A stretch of DNA of 64,000 nt from Phenylobacterium aquaticum (GTDB taxonomy: Bacteria; Pseudomonadota; Alphaproteobacteria; Caulobacterales; Caulobacteraceae), in the NCBI RefSeq assembly GCF_022695515.1, contig NZ_JALDPT010000011.1, positions 62,001 to 126,000 on the forward strand, written 5' to 3'. Below the pieces are notes generated by a model that was given only the letters and a program-made list of their open reading frames with translations, was not told where the DNA came from and ran no database searches. Position numbers and translations under genes: made by a program. Below, one piece after another: positions 8,034 through 17,704 of the stretch; the first letter of the stretch is position 1, and every line of letters begins with the position of its first letter.

Positions 8034-8825
8034 TTGACAAGCGGTTCAATCGATCGCGCGGCCGCCTGGCCCGAGGTCCGGTTCGCCGGCCTGCGCTTCA
8101 CGCCGTTGAGCGTCGAGGAGACCGTGGCGGCGCTGGCGGCGCGTCCCGCGACTGCGCCCTTTGTCGCCTTCGTCACCCCCAACGCCGAGCACGCCTTCCT
8201 GCGCCGGAAGGACACGCTGTTCCGCGATTGCGGCGACACCTGCTGGATCAGCACCAATGACAGCCGGATCATCGGCCGCGCCGCGCTGCTGGCCGGGATC
8301 GATCTGAAGTTCGCGCCCGGCGCCTATGTGGTCGACCGGATGTTCAAGGACCTGATCGGCCCCGACGACGCCATCTCGATCGTGGGCGCGACGCCTGAGG
8401 TGGTCGACAAGCTCAAGGTCCAGTTCGGCCTGAGAAACGTCGCCCATCACATCCCGCCCATGGGCTTCATCCATATGCCGGAGGCCGTGAAGGCCGCCGT
8501 CGAGTTCGTCGCCGCCCATCCCGCGCGCTTCGTGTTCGTCGCCATGGGCCCGCCCCAGTCGGAGAAGTTCTGCCAGCACGTCATCGCCGACGGCCGCAGC
8601 ACGGGCATCGGCCTGTGTATCGGCAGCTCGATCAATGTCATCACCGGCGGATCGGATCCGGCGCCGGACTGGATGGAGCATTCCGGCCTCGTCTGGCTCT
8701 ATCGCCTGGTCAAGGAGCCCAAGCGCCTGTGGCGGCGCTATCTGGTCCACGGCATGGTCGGGCTGGGCCTCGGCCTGAGGGATGTCGTGGCCATACGCCT
8801 CGGTTTGCGCCCCCGTGGCGTCTGA
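8034..8825 (+). CDS. WecG/TagA/CpsF-family glycosyltransferase
   Basis: A 263-residue glycosyltransferase of the GT26 family, which adds the second sugar to a lipid-linked primer. Seen: FVAFVTPNAEHAFLRR, the Asp-containing TNDSRII region, DDAISIVGATPEV, and FVFVAMGPPQSEKF with Gln/Lys conserved in the family. I prefer the TTG at 8034 because GGAG at 8024-8027 lies 6 bases before it. An in-frame ATG at 7974 would overlap the divergent gene's start and leave no promoter space. In Caulobacter, HfsJ belongs to this family. The gene overlaps the polymerase gene downstream. Confidence 0.88.
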   Translation: MTSGSIDRAAAWPEVRFAGLRFTPLSVEETVAALAARPATAPFVAFVTPNAEHAFLRRKDTLFRDCGDTCWISTNDSRIIGRAALLAGIDLKFAPGAYVVDRMFKDLIGPDDAISIVGATPEVVDKLKVQFGLRNVAHHIPPMGFIHMPEAVKAAVEFVAAHPARFVFVAMGPPQSEKFCQHVIADGRSTGIGLCIGSSINVITGGSDPAPDWMEHSGLVWLYRLVKEPKRLWRRYLVHGMVGLGLGLRDVVAIRLGLRPRGV

Positions 8826-10191
8826 CCTGGCCTCGCCCAGCGGTCGGCTGGCGGCCTGGTCTCGCCTGGACGCCGAGCGCCGGGCCGAACGCGACGCCTT
8901 TTCCGAGCGCTGGATCGGCCGGCTGGGCGGATTGGCGCTCATGGCCACCCTGCTCTACCTGTTCATCGGCTCGACTCCTTATGTCCACGAGGCGGTGATC
9001 GACGCCAACACCGGCGGCCGGGTGATGAATTCGGTCAACCGCTATTCCTGGATCGTGCTGGCCGCCCTGTCGGCGCCGATCCTGTGGCTGCGCCGCCAGG
9101 CCCTGCCCCAGGCGCTGATCACGCTGGCGCCGGTCATCGCCCTCTATGGGTGGTTCGCCGCCACCAGCCTGTGGGCCTTAGATCCCAGCGCCTCGCAGCG
9201 GCGCCTGTTCATCTATGTCATCGAGCTGATCATCTGCCTGGCGGTGAGCCTCAGCCAGCCGGACGGTCGGCGGCTGCACACGGTGATGGCCTGGACCTGC
9301 GCCATCATGATCGGGATCGACCTGTTCTCCTGGATCTTCCGCTACAAGGTCTCGATGAGCGAGCTGGGGCTGGCCGCCATCCATAACCACAAGAATACGC
9401 TCGGCGCGGTCATGCTGATCTGCGGCCTGATCTGCTGGCCCTATCTGGCGACCCAGAAGTCCTGGTCCGGCCGCGCCTTCTGGCTGGCGGTCCTGGCCGG
9501 CGGCTTCGCCCTGCTGGTCGCCTCGCTCTCCAAGACCAGCCTGGGCATCTATGTGGGCGTGTTCGCCTTCACCCCGGTGTTCCTGTGGGTGATGAGCCGG
9601 GGCCCGCGCACTTTCCGCAGCCTGATCGCGGCGGGGATCGGCCTCGTGATCGGGACGGTGTTCTTCTATCTGGCCTGGTGCGGGGTCGAGGCCCTGGATC
9701 CGCTGGCCCCCATTCGCGGCGTGACCTTCACCCAGCGCACCGACGTGTGGCGGTTCGTGATCGGCGAATGGCGCCACCATCCCTGGCGCGGCCTGGGCTA
9801 TGGCTCCTTCTGGGACATCGATCCGATGATCCAGCCCAGCCTGCAGACCGACGAGTGGTTCGCCCAGCCGGACAGCCCGACCAATGAGGCGCACAACGGC
9901 TATCTCGACATCCTGGTGACCACCGGCGCCATCGGCCTGGCCGGCGCGCTGGCGCTGCTCTTCCGCTGGGTGTTTGGGGCGCTGGCCGCGCTGCGCCAGG
10001 CGCTCACCGCCACCGACCCTGGGCTGCAGGCGCGCCGGCCCTATGCGGTCTACCAGGCCCTGCTGCCGCTGATCCTGATCGGCCACAATGTCACCGAGAG
10101 CAGCTATTTCGCCGGCAACTCGGTGTTCGGCTTCCTGATCCTGCTGCTCGGCGTCGAGCTCGACCTGCGCCGACGCCAGGCCGAGGCCTGA
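8815..10191 (+). CDS. O-antigen ligase/polymerase-like membrane protein (Wzy_C type)
   Basis: A multi-spanning inner-membrane protein of about 458 residues. Seen: around ten hydrophobic segments, a HNHKNTLG motif in the middle, and a large periplasmic loop with HHPWRGLGYGSFW and NEAHNGYLD, typical of Wzy/ligase proteins of the O-antigen ligase family. It would polymerise lipid-linked repeat units in the periplasm. Start is uncertain: GTG 8815 overlaps the WecG stop by 11 bases; ATG 8782 is longer and in frame. It ends 14 bases from the convergent sulfatase gene, with no hairpin between them. HfsC/HfsI proteins are the functional equivalents in holdfast loci. Confidence 0.87.
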   Translation: MASDLASPSGRLAAWSRLDAERRAERDAFSERWIGRLGGLALMATLLYLFIGSTPYVHEAVIDANTGGRVMNSVNRYSWIVLAALSAPILWLRRQALPQALITLAPVIALYGWFAATSLWALDPSASQRRLFIYVIELIICLAVSLSQPDGRRLHTVMAWTCAIMIGIDLFSWIFRYKVSMSELGLAAIHNHKNTLGAVMLICGLICWPYLATQKSWSGRAFWLAVLAGGFALLVASLSKTSLGIYVGVFAFTPVFLWVMSRGPRTFRSLIAAGIGLVIGTVFFYLAWCGVEALDPLAPIRGVTFTQRTDVWRFVIGEWRHHPWRGLGYGSFWDIDPMIQPSLQTDEWFAQPDSPTNEAHNGYLDILVTTGAIGLAGALALLFRWVFGALAALRQALTATDPGLQARRPYAVYQALLPLILIGHNVTESSYFAGNSVFGFLILLLGVELDLRRRQAEA

Positions 10192-10205
10192 CGCCGGCTG
10201 CAGCT

Positions 10206-12476
10206 CTATTGCCGTGACAGGGCCGCGTTGACTTCCGCCTGATCGGCGATCCGCCCCAGCTCCGGCGGCACGGGCGGCAGGTCGAAGACCACGCTGTGAA
10301 TGGTCCCCGGATAGACGAAGGGCGGCGCGTAGTCGGAGCATACCGGACGCGGGCTGCGGCCGAAATCCATGCCCAGGCTGGAAATCATGATCAGCAGGCG
10401 CGGGATGACGCCCGACCCGATGTCCTGGCCGTCGAGGCGCAGGGTCACCACGCCCGACCCGTTCGCCTGGCGGGCCACCTCGACCTCCAGCTGATGACGT
10501 CCGGGCCCGACCGCGCGGTCGCCGCGGACGATGGTGTGGTCATGGAAGGCGTTGTGGTCGAACACCGGCCGGCCGTCCTGGAGATAGAGGACATAGCCGC
10601 TGTTCAGGCTGCCCCGCGAGATCAGGGCGCCATCGCAAGGTCCCGCCTGCTCCAGGTCCACCGTCATGCGCCAGCCGCGGAAGACGGGCGGACAGGCGTC
10701 GGAGACGATGTGGGAGATCGGCGGGTGATAGACGAACTGCCGGCGGCTGGTGGGCATGCCGGGCCGGCGCGAGGCGCGGAACAGTTCGAAGGCGCCGCGG
10801 TCGTCGATTGGCAGGACCCCGTTCTTCTCGGCCTCAGTCCACCATTCGGCCACCAGGGCCTTCAGGCGCTCCGGCTCGGCGGCGGCCAGGTTGTTGGTCT
10901 CCGAGAAATCCTGGTCGAGGTGGTAAAGTTCCCAGTCGTCCTGATCCAGGGGCACGCCGGAGGTGTGGTGGGTCACGGCCTTCCAGCCGTCCTTCCAGAG
11001 CCCCCGGTGGCCGCCCATCTCGAAATACTGGACGCTGCGGGCGACCGGCGCGGCCGCATCGACGAAGGTCGGCGCCAGGCTCGCTCCATGCATCGGAATC
11101 TGGGCGACGCCGCCCACTTCGGCGGGCGGCTTGAGGCCGACGGCCTCGAGGATCGTGGGGGCGATATCGACGGCGTGACAGAACTGGGTGCGGGTCTCGC
11201 CCGCCCCCTTCACCCCCTTGGGCCAGCGGACGATCAGCGGATCGCGCACGCCGCCGCCGTGGGTGTTCTGCTTGTACCATTTGAGCGGGGTATTGCCGGC
11301 CTGGGCCCACCCCCAGGGGATGTTGCAGTGGCTGTTGGGGCCGCCGATGTCGTCCAGGCGCTCGACCGCCTCATCAAGGTTTTCGGCCATCATGTTGAAA
11401 TATTTCATTTCATCGAGGACGCCGAGCGGTCCGCCTTCCTGGCTGGCGCCATTGTCGGAGACCAGCAGGAACAGGGTGTCGTCCAGCCGGCCAATCTCCT
11501 CCAGATAGGCCGCGAGCCGGCCGATCTGGTCGTCGGTGTGATCCAGCATGGCGGCGAAGGCCTCCTGCAGGCGGGCGGCGAACCGCTGCTGCTTGTCGTT
11601 CAGGGCGTCCCAGGGCTCGACCCCGGGATTGCGCGGCGCGAGCTGGGTGTCGGCCGGGATCACGCCCATCGCCTTCTGGCGCGCGAACCAGGCCTCGCGG
11701 GCCACGTCCCAGCCGGCGTCGAACTTGCCGCGGTACTTGTCGAGATAGGCCTGGGGCGCCTGGTGCGGCGCATGCATCGCGCCGAAGGCCAGATAGAGGA
11801 AGAAGGGGCGCTCGGGCACCAGCGAGGTCTGGTCGCGGACCCAGGCGATCGACTGGTCCACCAGGTCCTCGGAGACGTGATAGCCCTCCTCCGGGGTCTT
11901 GGGCTGGTCGATGAAGTGGTTGTCGCAGGTGAGCTCGGGGTGGAACTGATCGGTCTCGCCCTGCAGGAAGCCGTAGAACCGGTCGAAGCCCTTCTGCAGG
12001 GGCCAGTTCTTGAACGGGCCGGCGGCCGTCGCCTCCGCCATGGGCGCCAGGTGCCACTTGCCCGCCGCGAAGGTGCCGAAGCCATTGTCGCGCAGCACCT
12101 CGGCGATGGTCGCCGCCGCCGGCGTGATCGCGCCGCGCATGTTCGGATAGCCGGTGTCCATGTTCGACACCGCCCGCACGCCCACCGCATGGTGGTTGCG
12201 CCCGGTCAGCAGGCAGGCGCGGGACGACGAGCAGAGGGCCGTGGTGTGGAAGCCCGTATAGCGCAGCCCCTCGGCCGCCAGCCGGTCGATGTTCGGCGTC
12301 TCGATGGTCGAGCCATAGCAGCCCAGATGGGCGAAGCCGGTGTCGTCCAGCACGATCAGCACCACGTTGGGCGCGCCCTTCGGCGCCCGACCATCCGGCC
12401 AGAACGGCTGGGACTCGGCGACCGTGCGGCCGATCTTGCCGGGGAACTGGGGTTCGGAGGGCGAGGTGAAGGACAT
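10206..12476 (-). CDS. Type I sulfatase-family hydrolase with CxSxR active-site motif
   Basis: A 756-residue arylsulfatase/alkaline phosphatase superfamily enzyme hydrolysing sulfate (or phosphate) esters. Seen: VLIVLDDTGFAHLGCYG with the metal aspartates, then LCSSSRACLLTGRNHH at the position of the sulfatase signature, GKWHLAP, and VSDNGASQEGG. The canonical signature is C-x-P-x-R (or C-x-A-x-R); here the third residue is Ser. The Cys lies at about residue 82. ATG 12476 is chosen because GGAG lies 8 bases upstream; ATG 12512 lacks such a site. No signal peptide is evident. It sits convergent to the polymerase inside locus I, so editing of sulfated polymer is possible, but this is inference. 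Confidence 0.85.
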   Translation of the reverse strand: MSFTSPSEPQFPGKIGRTVAESQPFWPDGRAPKGAPNVVLIVLDDTGFAHLGCYGSTIETPNIDRLAAEGLRYTGFHTTALCSSSRACLLTGRNHHAVGVRAVSNMDTGYPNMRGAITPAAATIAEVLRDNGFGTFAAGKWHLAPMAEATAAGPFKNWPLQKGFDRFYGFLQGETDQFHPELTCDNHFIDQPKTPEEGYHVSEDLVDQSIAWVRDQTSLVPERPFFLYLAFGAMHAPHQAPQAYLDKYRGKFDAGWDVAREAWFARQKAMGVIPADTQLAPRNPGVEPWDALNDKQQRFAARLQEAFAAMLDHTDDQIGRLAAYLEEIGRLDDTLFLLVSDNGASQEGGPLGVLDEMKYFNMMAENLDEAVERLDDIGGPNSHCNIPWGWAQAGNTPLKWYKQNTHGGGVRDPLIVRWPKGVKGAGETRTQFCHAVDIAPTILEAVGLKPPAEVGGVAQIPMHGASLAPTFVDAAAPVARSVQYFEMGGHRGLWKDGWKAVTHHTSGVPLDQDDWELYHLDQDFSETNNLAAAEPERLKALVAEWWTEAEKNGVLPIDDRGAFELFRASRRPGMPTSRRQFVYHPPISHIVSDACPPVFRGWRMTVDLEQAGPCDGALISRGSLNSGYVLYLQDGRPVFDHNAFHDHTIVRGDRAVGPGRHQLEVEVARQANGSGVVTLRLDGQDIGSGVIPRLLIMISSLGMDFGRSPRPVCSDYAPPFVYPGTIHSVVFDLPPVPPELGRIADQAEVNAALSRQ

Positions 12477-12658
12477 GACGCGGGCTCCCGAGCGGTCGGT
12501 CGAGCCCGACATCTTATGGCACTAACTCTGCCAATAAATGCCCCAATCACGCGGAGGTCAAGCTGCTGCCGATCGTTTGACGCCGGTCATCGCCGAACTT
12601 GCCCAGCCCCGCCCTTTGGCGATCCAGAAAAGGCGCAAAGGCCCTCGACGCGCGACGC

Positions 12659-12826
12659 TCAATCGTCCTCTTCGTCTTCCGCCATCAGGTCATTGAAGAC
12701 GTCGATCATCTGGTCCAGCTGCTCGGCGGAGCTGGAAAACTCGGTGACCTCGCCGTTGTCATCGGTCAGCCGCAACACGAAATCCGTCTCGCGGATCTCA
12801 ATTCCAAATTTGGCCAATTGCCTCAT
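12659..12826 (-). CDS. Small acidic protein of unknown function
   Basis: A 55-residue reading frame from ATG 12826 with a strong ribosome-binding site: GGAGG lies about 7 bases upstream on the minus strand. The product begins MRQLAKFGIEIRETDF and ends in a run of acidic residues (MAEDEED). It contains a QLDQMIDVFNDLM stretch that could form an amphipathic helix. No family recognised. It lies between the flippase and the sulfatase, both on the same strand, with 91 bases to the flippase stop. The Shine-Dalgarno site and codon composition make it a probable real gene. Confidence 0.6.
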   Translation of the reverse strand: MRQLAKFGIEIRETDFVLRLTDDNGEVTEFSSSAEQLDQMIDVFNDLMAEDEEDD

Positions 12827-12917
12827 GCGGCGCACCTCCGGGCTTCCTAATGCACGGACCCTGCCCCCATCTCAAGACAGGCTTCGGACGCGGGCCGCGG
12901 CGCGCCGCGAGGCGTCC

Positions 12918-14162
12918 TCAGTCGTCGCGCTCCGCCCGCTCCATCCGCAGGCGACGCATCAAGAGGCCGGTCATGAGCGCAACCTCGACCCCCTGCCCCA
13001 CCGCCGCTCCGCCGATCGCCCCAGCGACGCCAAAGCGGTGCAGGAAGAGCAGCACGCCGCCCGCCGCCGCAAGGGCGGCGATGGTGTTGGCGAGCGCCAG
13101 ATCGCGATAGGCGCGCAGGATCTGCAGGCCGGTGGAGGCCACCACCTGGCTGAGGCTGAGCGCCGAGGCGACGCCCCAGAGCAGGACCAGTTCGCCGTCA
13201 CCGGCGTATTTGCCCTTGAACATCAGGCCGCAGATCCAGTCCCAGCTCTCGGACACCAGGAACGACCAGCCGAGCGCGATGACCAGGCCGGGGACGATGG
13301 CGATCATCAGGATGCGGCCAAAGCCCGAAATGTCGCCGGCCTCGCGTCGGCGCACCAGGTCGCCGCGCGCGACCAGGCTCCAGGACGAGGCCAGCAGCGG
13401 CAGGGGCCGCAGCAGCAGCTGGCTCGCCGACAGTGAGGCGAGCGCGGCCGCGCCCAGCGCGCCGGCCACCGCGAAGGCCGAGAACCGGGCCAGGAGCTCG
13501 GTGGTGGTCACGCCCAGGAACAGCCAGCCGGAATTGGCCGCATAGCCGCGATAGGGTTTCAGGGCCGGCCAGCTGACCTTCACCCCCTGGCCGCGGGTCG
13601 CGAGCCCCGCCCCGACCAGACCGACCAGCCCATAGGCGAGCGCCAGCATGACCAGGATCTCGTCGGCCGAAGGCTTTCGCTCCAGCAGCGCCGCGCCGCC
13701 GACAAGGGCGACGCCCAACACCAACACCCAGGCGGTCTGGATGAGCGCCGTGCGCGGGAAGCCCCGCGAGAAGGCGAGCAGCCGCACATATTGCTGCAAC
13801 AGGAAGGCCGGCACGAACAGGGCCGCGGCCGGGGCGCCATAGTCGGAGCCCTTGGCCCGGAACACCAGGGCTGCGGCCAGGACGCCCGCGGCCACAAGAC
13901 CCAGGAACACCACCGTCACCGCATGCATGAGGCGTTCGACCGCCAGGCGCTCGGGCGAGGTTCCCGGTCCCGGCGCCAGCACCTGGATATGGGGCACGGT
14001 CAGAGCGTTCTGCAGGCTGGCCAGGACGAAGCCGATATTGGCCCAGAACGAGAAGGCCCCATACTGGTCCGGCGCCGCCACCCGGATCAGCAGCAGATTG
14101 ACCCCGAGATTGAGCAGCGACCACAGGGCCTGCTCGACCGCCGAGGTCAGATATCGCGACAC
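12918..14162 (-). CDS. Wzx-like polysaccharide flippase
   Basis: A 414-residue polytopic membrane protein of the MOP/PST superfamily, expected to flip undecaprenyl-linked oligosaccharides to the periplasm. Seen: about 12 hydrophobic segments; an N-terminus AVEQALWSLLNLGVNLLLIR typical of Wzx-type proteins; charged loops including RGDLVRRREAGD; a basic C-terminus (RRLRMERAERDD). It follows the Wza-like lipoprotein gene after 25 bases on the same strand. HfsF holds this place in Caulobacter holdfast loci. The family is clear from topology and N-terminal pattern; the cargo is unknown. Confidence 0.83.
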   Translation of the reverse strand: MSRYLTSAVEQALWSLLNLGVNLLLIRVAAPDQYGAFSFWANIGFVLASLQNALTVPHIQVLAPGPGTSPERLAVERLMHAVTVVFLGLVAAGVLAAALVFRAKGSDYGAPAAALFVPAFLLQQYVRLLAFSRGFPRTALIQTAWVLVLGVALVGGAALLERKPSADEILVMLALAYGLVGLVGAGLATRGQGVKVSWPALKPYRGYAANSGWLFLGVTTTELLARFSAFAVAGALGAAALASLSASQLLLRPLPLLASSWSLVARGDLVRRREAGDISGFGRILMIAIVPGLVIALGWSFLVSESWDWICGLMFKGKYAGDGELVLLWGVASALSLSQVVASTGLQILRAYRDLALANTIAALAAAGGVLLFLHRFGVAGAIGGAAVGQGVEVALMTGLLMRRLRMERAERDD

Positions 14163-14187
14163 GGCGACCTATTCCCCCGAAGCGACC

Positions 14188-15276
14188 TCAATAGGTCCGT
14201 CCGCGGTTGATGCTGTAGCCGAAGCTCGGGCTGAACGGCAGCACGCCCTTGATGTACTGCTCCACGAACAGGTCGACCTCGGAGATCTTGCTGCGCGGCA
14301 CGAAGACCAGATCGCCCGGTAGGACGGCGAAGCCGTCGCCCGTGGCGCCGCCGCCGGCCAGATAGGCCTTGAGATCAATGTCCTTCATCAGGATGCGGCC
14401 GCCGGGGCGCTGGCGGATCACCACGACGCGGCCGGTGCGGGCGGTGGACAGCGCGCCGCCAGCGGTCATCACCGCCTGGGCCGGGGTGAGCTGGCCCTTG
14501 ACCGGCTTGACGCCGGGCTCCTTGACCTCGCCGCCCACGAACACCTGGGCCGAGCCATAGCTGTTGACCAGCACCTCGACCTGGGGCGCGCGCAGCACCT
14601 GGGCATAGGCCTCGGTGAGCACCTGATTGGCCTGTTCGACCGTGAGGTCGGCGACCTTGACCCCGCTGACCAACGGGAAGATGCCGCGCCCGTCCGGGCC
14701 GATGATCACCTGGCCGTTGAGGTCCGGATTGATCAGGAAGCGCAGGGCGAGCTCGTCTCCGGGACCCAGGCGATAGCGATAGTCGTCCGCCGTCCAGTCG
14801 GCATAGGTCCCGCCCCACCGGGTCTGGGCGGCAGGCGGCGCGTAGACCGGCTGAGGCTGAGCCTGGGGCTGGGGCGCGTAGACGCCCGACGGATAGGGCG
14901 CGGGGGCCTGGGGATAGGCCGGCTGGATCTGCGGCGAATAAGGTTGGGCGGCCTGAGGCGCGGTCTGGGGCGCATATTGCGGGGCGCCCTGAGGCGCGTA
15001 TTGCGGGGCGTACTGGCGCGGGTAGGCCGATTGCGCGACCGGCGGATAGACCGGCGCAGGAGCCTGGCCGCGCGGCTGGTAATAGACCTGGGCTGGGCCG
15101 GCGGGCGCGGCCTGAGCGGCATAGGCGGCCGGAGGCGCCGTCTCGCGGCGGCGGCTTTCGTGATGGCCGCTCCCGAACAGGCCTGGCTGGGGATAGGAGC
15201 GCGGCAGGTCGGGATCGCCGGCGCAGGCGCCGAGCGTCAGGGCGAGCAGGACTGGGAATAATCGCCCAGCGGGCAT
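14188..15276 (-). CDS. Wza-like polysaccharide export lipoprotein
   Basis: A 362-residue outer-membrane polysaccharide export (OPX) protein. Seen: a lipoprotein signal ending LTLGAC with Cys18; a long region at about residues 45-150 very rich in Pro, Gln, Ala and Tyr with repeated YAPQ-type units; then the Poly_export domain from YRLGPGDELALRF through VIIGPDGRGIFPLVSG, and a SLBB-like part with VFVGGEVKEPGVKPVKG. ATG 15276 is chosen because it gives the lipoprotein signal directly; longer in-frame starts do not. The Pro/Gln linker is unusually long for OPX proteins. It is divergent from the chain-length gene at 15465 and corresponds in role to HfsD. Confidence 0.9.
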   Translation of the reverse strand: MPAGRLFPVLLALTLGACAGDPDLPRSYPQPGLFGSGHHESRRRETAPPAAYAAQAAPAGPAQVYYQPRGQAPAPVYPPVAQSAYPRQYAPQYAPQGAPQYAPQTAPQAAQPYSPQIQPAYPQAPAPYPSGVYAPQPQAQPQPVYAPPAAQTRWGGTYADWTADDYRYRLGPGDELALRFLINPDLNGQVIIGPDGRGIFPLVSGVKVADLTVEQANQVLTEAYAQVLRAPQVEVLVNSYGSAQVFVGGEVKEPGVKPVKGQLTPAQAVMTAGGALSTARTGRVVVIRQRPGGRILMKDIDLKAYLAGGGATGDGFAVLPGDLVFVPRSKISEVDLFVEQYIKGVLPFSPSFGYSINRGRTY

Positions 15277-15464
15277 GCCGGTCTCCGAGAGGACCCGCGC
15301 GCCGAGAATTCGGGCGCGAGCTTCCCGAACGTCTTGCCAGCCTAGGGTTAGCAAAGGGTTGGCGTGGGCCCCTTCAGGCATTTGTTAAGGACAAATCCTT
15401 AGACTTCCAACCTACTTCAGCCCCTGGCGCCCCGGCGCTGTTAACCGGCCGCCCTGCGCACCCG
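15277..15464. promoter_or_regulatory. Divergent promoter region with inverted repeat
   Basis: A 188-base region separating the Wza-like gene (minus) from the chain-length gene (plus). It contains a perfect inverted repeat, TAAGGA-CAAA-TCCTTA, at 15386-15401. This is a candidate operator able to govern both directions. No clear -35/-10 pair was found. Confidence 0.4.
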
Positions 15465-17586
15465 ATGAGTACCGCTGTCATCGACCAGACGCCTGTTGCG
15501 ACGGAGGCGCCGCGCCGGCGCATCCAGTCGCCGCTGACGCTGCGCGATCTCCTGACGCCGGTCTTCTACTATCGCCGCCAGGCCATGCTGGCCCTGATGA
15601 TCCCGGTCATCCTGGCCTTCGTGGCCGCCCTGATGGCGCACCCGGTCTATGTGGCCCAGTCGCGCCTCTTGATCCTGCTGGGCGGTGACTATGTCTTCAA
15701 GGGCTCGGCCAGCGATCCCGGCTCCAGCCAGAGCTTTGACCGCGCCCAGATCGTCCACGCCGAGATGGAGATCCTGTCGGCCCGCAGCCTGCACATCGAG
15801 GCGATCAAGGAGATCGGTCTCGCCCGCGCCTATCCAGGCTTCGCCGCCGCGCCCAACGGACTGGAACAGGCCGCCGACCGCCTGGAGAAGGACCTGACGA
15901 TCGACAATATTCCGCAGTCGAACGTCATCGAGATGAGCCTGCGCAACGCCGACCGCCAGGTCTCGGCCGATCTGCTGAATAGGCTGGTCGCCCTCTATGT
16001 CGATCGCCGCCGCGAGGTGTTCAAGCGCGCCGACGCCTCCTCGGTCAGCGCCCAGCGCGACGGGCTGAGCCAGCGTCTCGACCAGCTAGAGAGCCAGCTC
16101 ACCGCCTTCGCGACCGAGCACAATTTCGGCGACTACAACGCCGAATTCGCCGCCGTGCAGGGCCAGCAGGCCGCGCTTCAGGCCCAGCTCCAGGCCACCG
16201 ACCAGCAGATCGCCGCCCGGGCGGGCCGCACCTCCCAACTCAGCCGCCGGCTGGAGACCACGCCCTCGGTCGTGCCGCTGTCGACCGACACCGCCCGCTC
16301 GGCCCAGCTCGATGCGCTGACCACCAGCCTGATCGCCCTCCAGGCCCAACGGCGGGAGGCGGCGGCGAAGTTCCGCGACGGCTATCCGCTGATCGCCGAC
16401 CTTGACGCCAAGATCGCCGCCCTGCAGGCCCAGATCCGCCAGGCGCCGACTTCCCAGACCGCGGCCGAGCACCATGGCCTGAACCCCGTGCGCCAACAGC
16501 TCGACAGCGCCTATGCCGATTCCGAGGGCGAACTCGCCGGCCTACGCAGCGGGCGGCGCGCCCTGCAGGCCTCGCTGGCGGCGACCAACGCCCGCCTCGA
16601 CGAACTGGTCCGCATCGGGCCGGAATATCGCGAACTGCAGCGGGCCCGCGACGTGGTCGAAGGCGTCTATCAGGACCTCGCCAAGACCGCCGAGAACGCC
16701 AGCCTCGAGAACGCCATGTCGCGCAGCCGCGCCAATGTGCGGGTGATCCAGTCGGCCGATCCGCCGCTGAAGGGCAAGAGCGGCCGGATGATCCTGCTGG
16801 CCGCGGGCCTGGGCCTCGGCCTGGCGGCGGCCTTCGCCACGGTGATCATCTCCCAGGCGCTCGCCGAAATCATGGTGACGACCCATGACGTCGAGGAGAA
16901 GCTCTCCATCCCCGCCCTGCTGGCTGTGAACTGGAGCGCCAACCGCGATCCGCCGGCCCGGCTCAAGGGCGGCCGGCTGTCGCCGCGGTTCCTGACGCCT
17001 GACGACGCGCGCCTGATTCTGCGGCTGTTGTGGACCACCCGCCCAGCCGGCGGCCGGGTCCTGCAGCTGATCGGCTCCTCCAGCGGCGAAGGCGTCTCCA
17101 GCCTCACCCTGGACATCGCCGCCATCGCCGCGAGCCACGAGGCCCGCAAGGTGCTCCTGATCGACGTCGAACCGCAGCTGAACGAAGGCGCGGCCAATGT
17201 CCTGGCCTATCGGGGCCACGCCGTGCTGGGCGTCGGCGCCGAGGCCCGCACCTTCCAGGTCGACAATTCCAGCCTCTATGTCTCGGCCCCGATCGGGCGG
17301 CGGCATGATGGTGTCGGAGGACCGCTGGGGTCAGGTGATCGAGAACGCCCGGGCCAATTTCGACCTGGTGCTGATCGACTCCCCGCCCCTGCAACGCTCC
17401 TCGGCCGGCATCGAGCTGGCGGGTCTGGCCGATATGAGCCTGCTGGTCGTCGAGGCCGAGGTCACCCGCGCCTCCGTGGCGCGCCGCCTGATCGAGCGCA
17501 CCGAAAGCGCCGGCGGCGAGATCATCGGCGCGATCCTCAACAAGCGCGTCTTCCACATCCCGCGCTTCATCTATTCCAGGCTTTAG
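15465..17586 (+). pseudogene. Wzz/Wzc-type chain-length protein with degenerate kinase domain, frameshifted
   Basis: A polysaccharide co-polymerase fused to a BY-kinase-like domain, about 706 residues when repaired. Seen: a first membrane segment at about 40-58, a long periplasmic region with coiled-coil character, a second membrane segment at about 443-464, then a cytoplasmic P-loop-like domain. The Walker A region reads GSSSGEGVSS, where active kinases have GEGKT, so the essential Lys is absent; Walker B is FDLVLIDSPP. The C-terminus FIYSRL has no tyrosine cluster. Frame is lost near 17296-17303: removing one G from the GGGCGGCGG run restores PIGGGMMVSEDRW. Probably a structural regulator of chain length rather than a kinase. 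HfsA/HfsB-type proteins are comparable. Confidence 0.8.
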
Positions 17587-17704
17587 TCCGGTCGCCCTTC
17601 GCCGGCGGATCGGTGATGCGCCTTGCAGATCTCCGCCGCACCGCCCGCTTTCCGGCCCTCGCCGAGCAAACTAAGTTAGATGGACCAAGTCGGCTGGAGG
17701 CACC

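Noticed and set aside
10296..13436. Very long plus-strand open frame of about 1000 codons
   Set aside because: It is antisense to the sulfatase and flippase genes, has low-complexity product and no domain; it results from GC-rich codon bias.
14840..15130. Repeat-rich stretch in the Wza-like gene as a possible mobile or phase-variable element
   Set aside because: Units are irregular Pro/Gln/Ala/Tyr codons in frame; there are no perfect tandem repeats long enough to suggest slippage switching.
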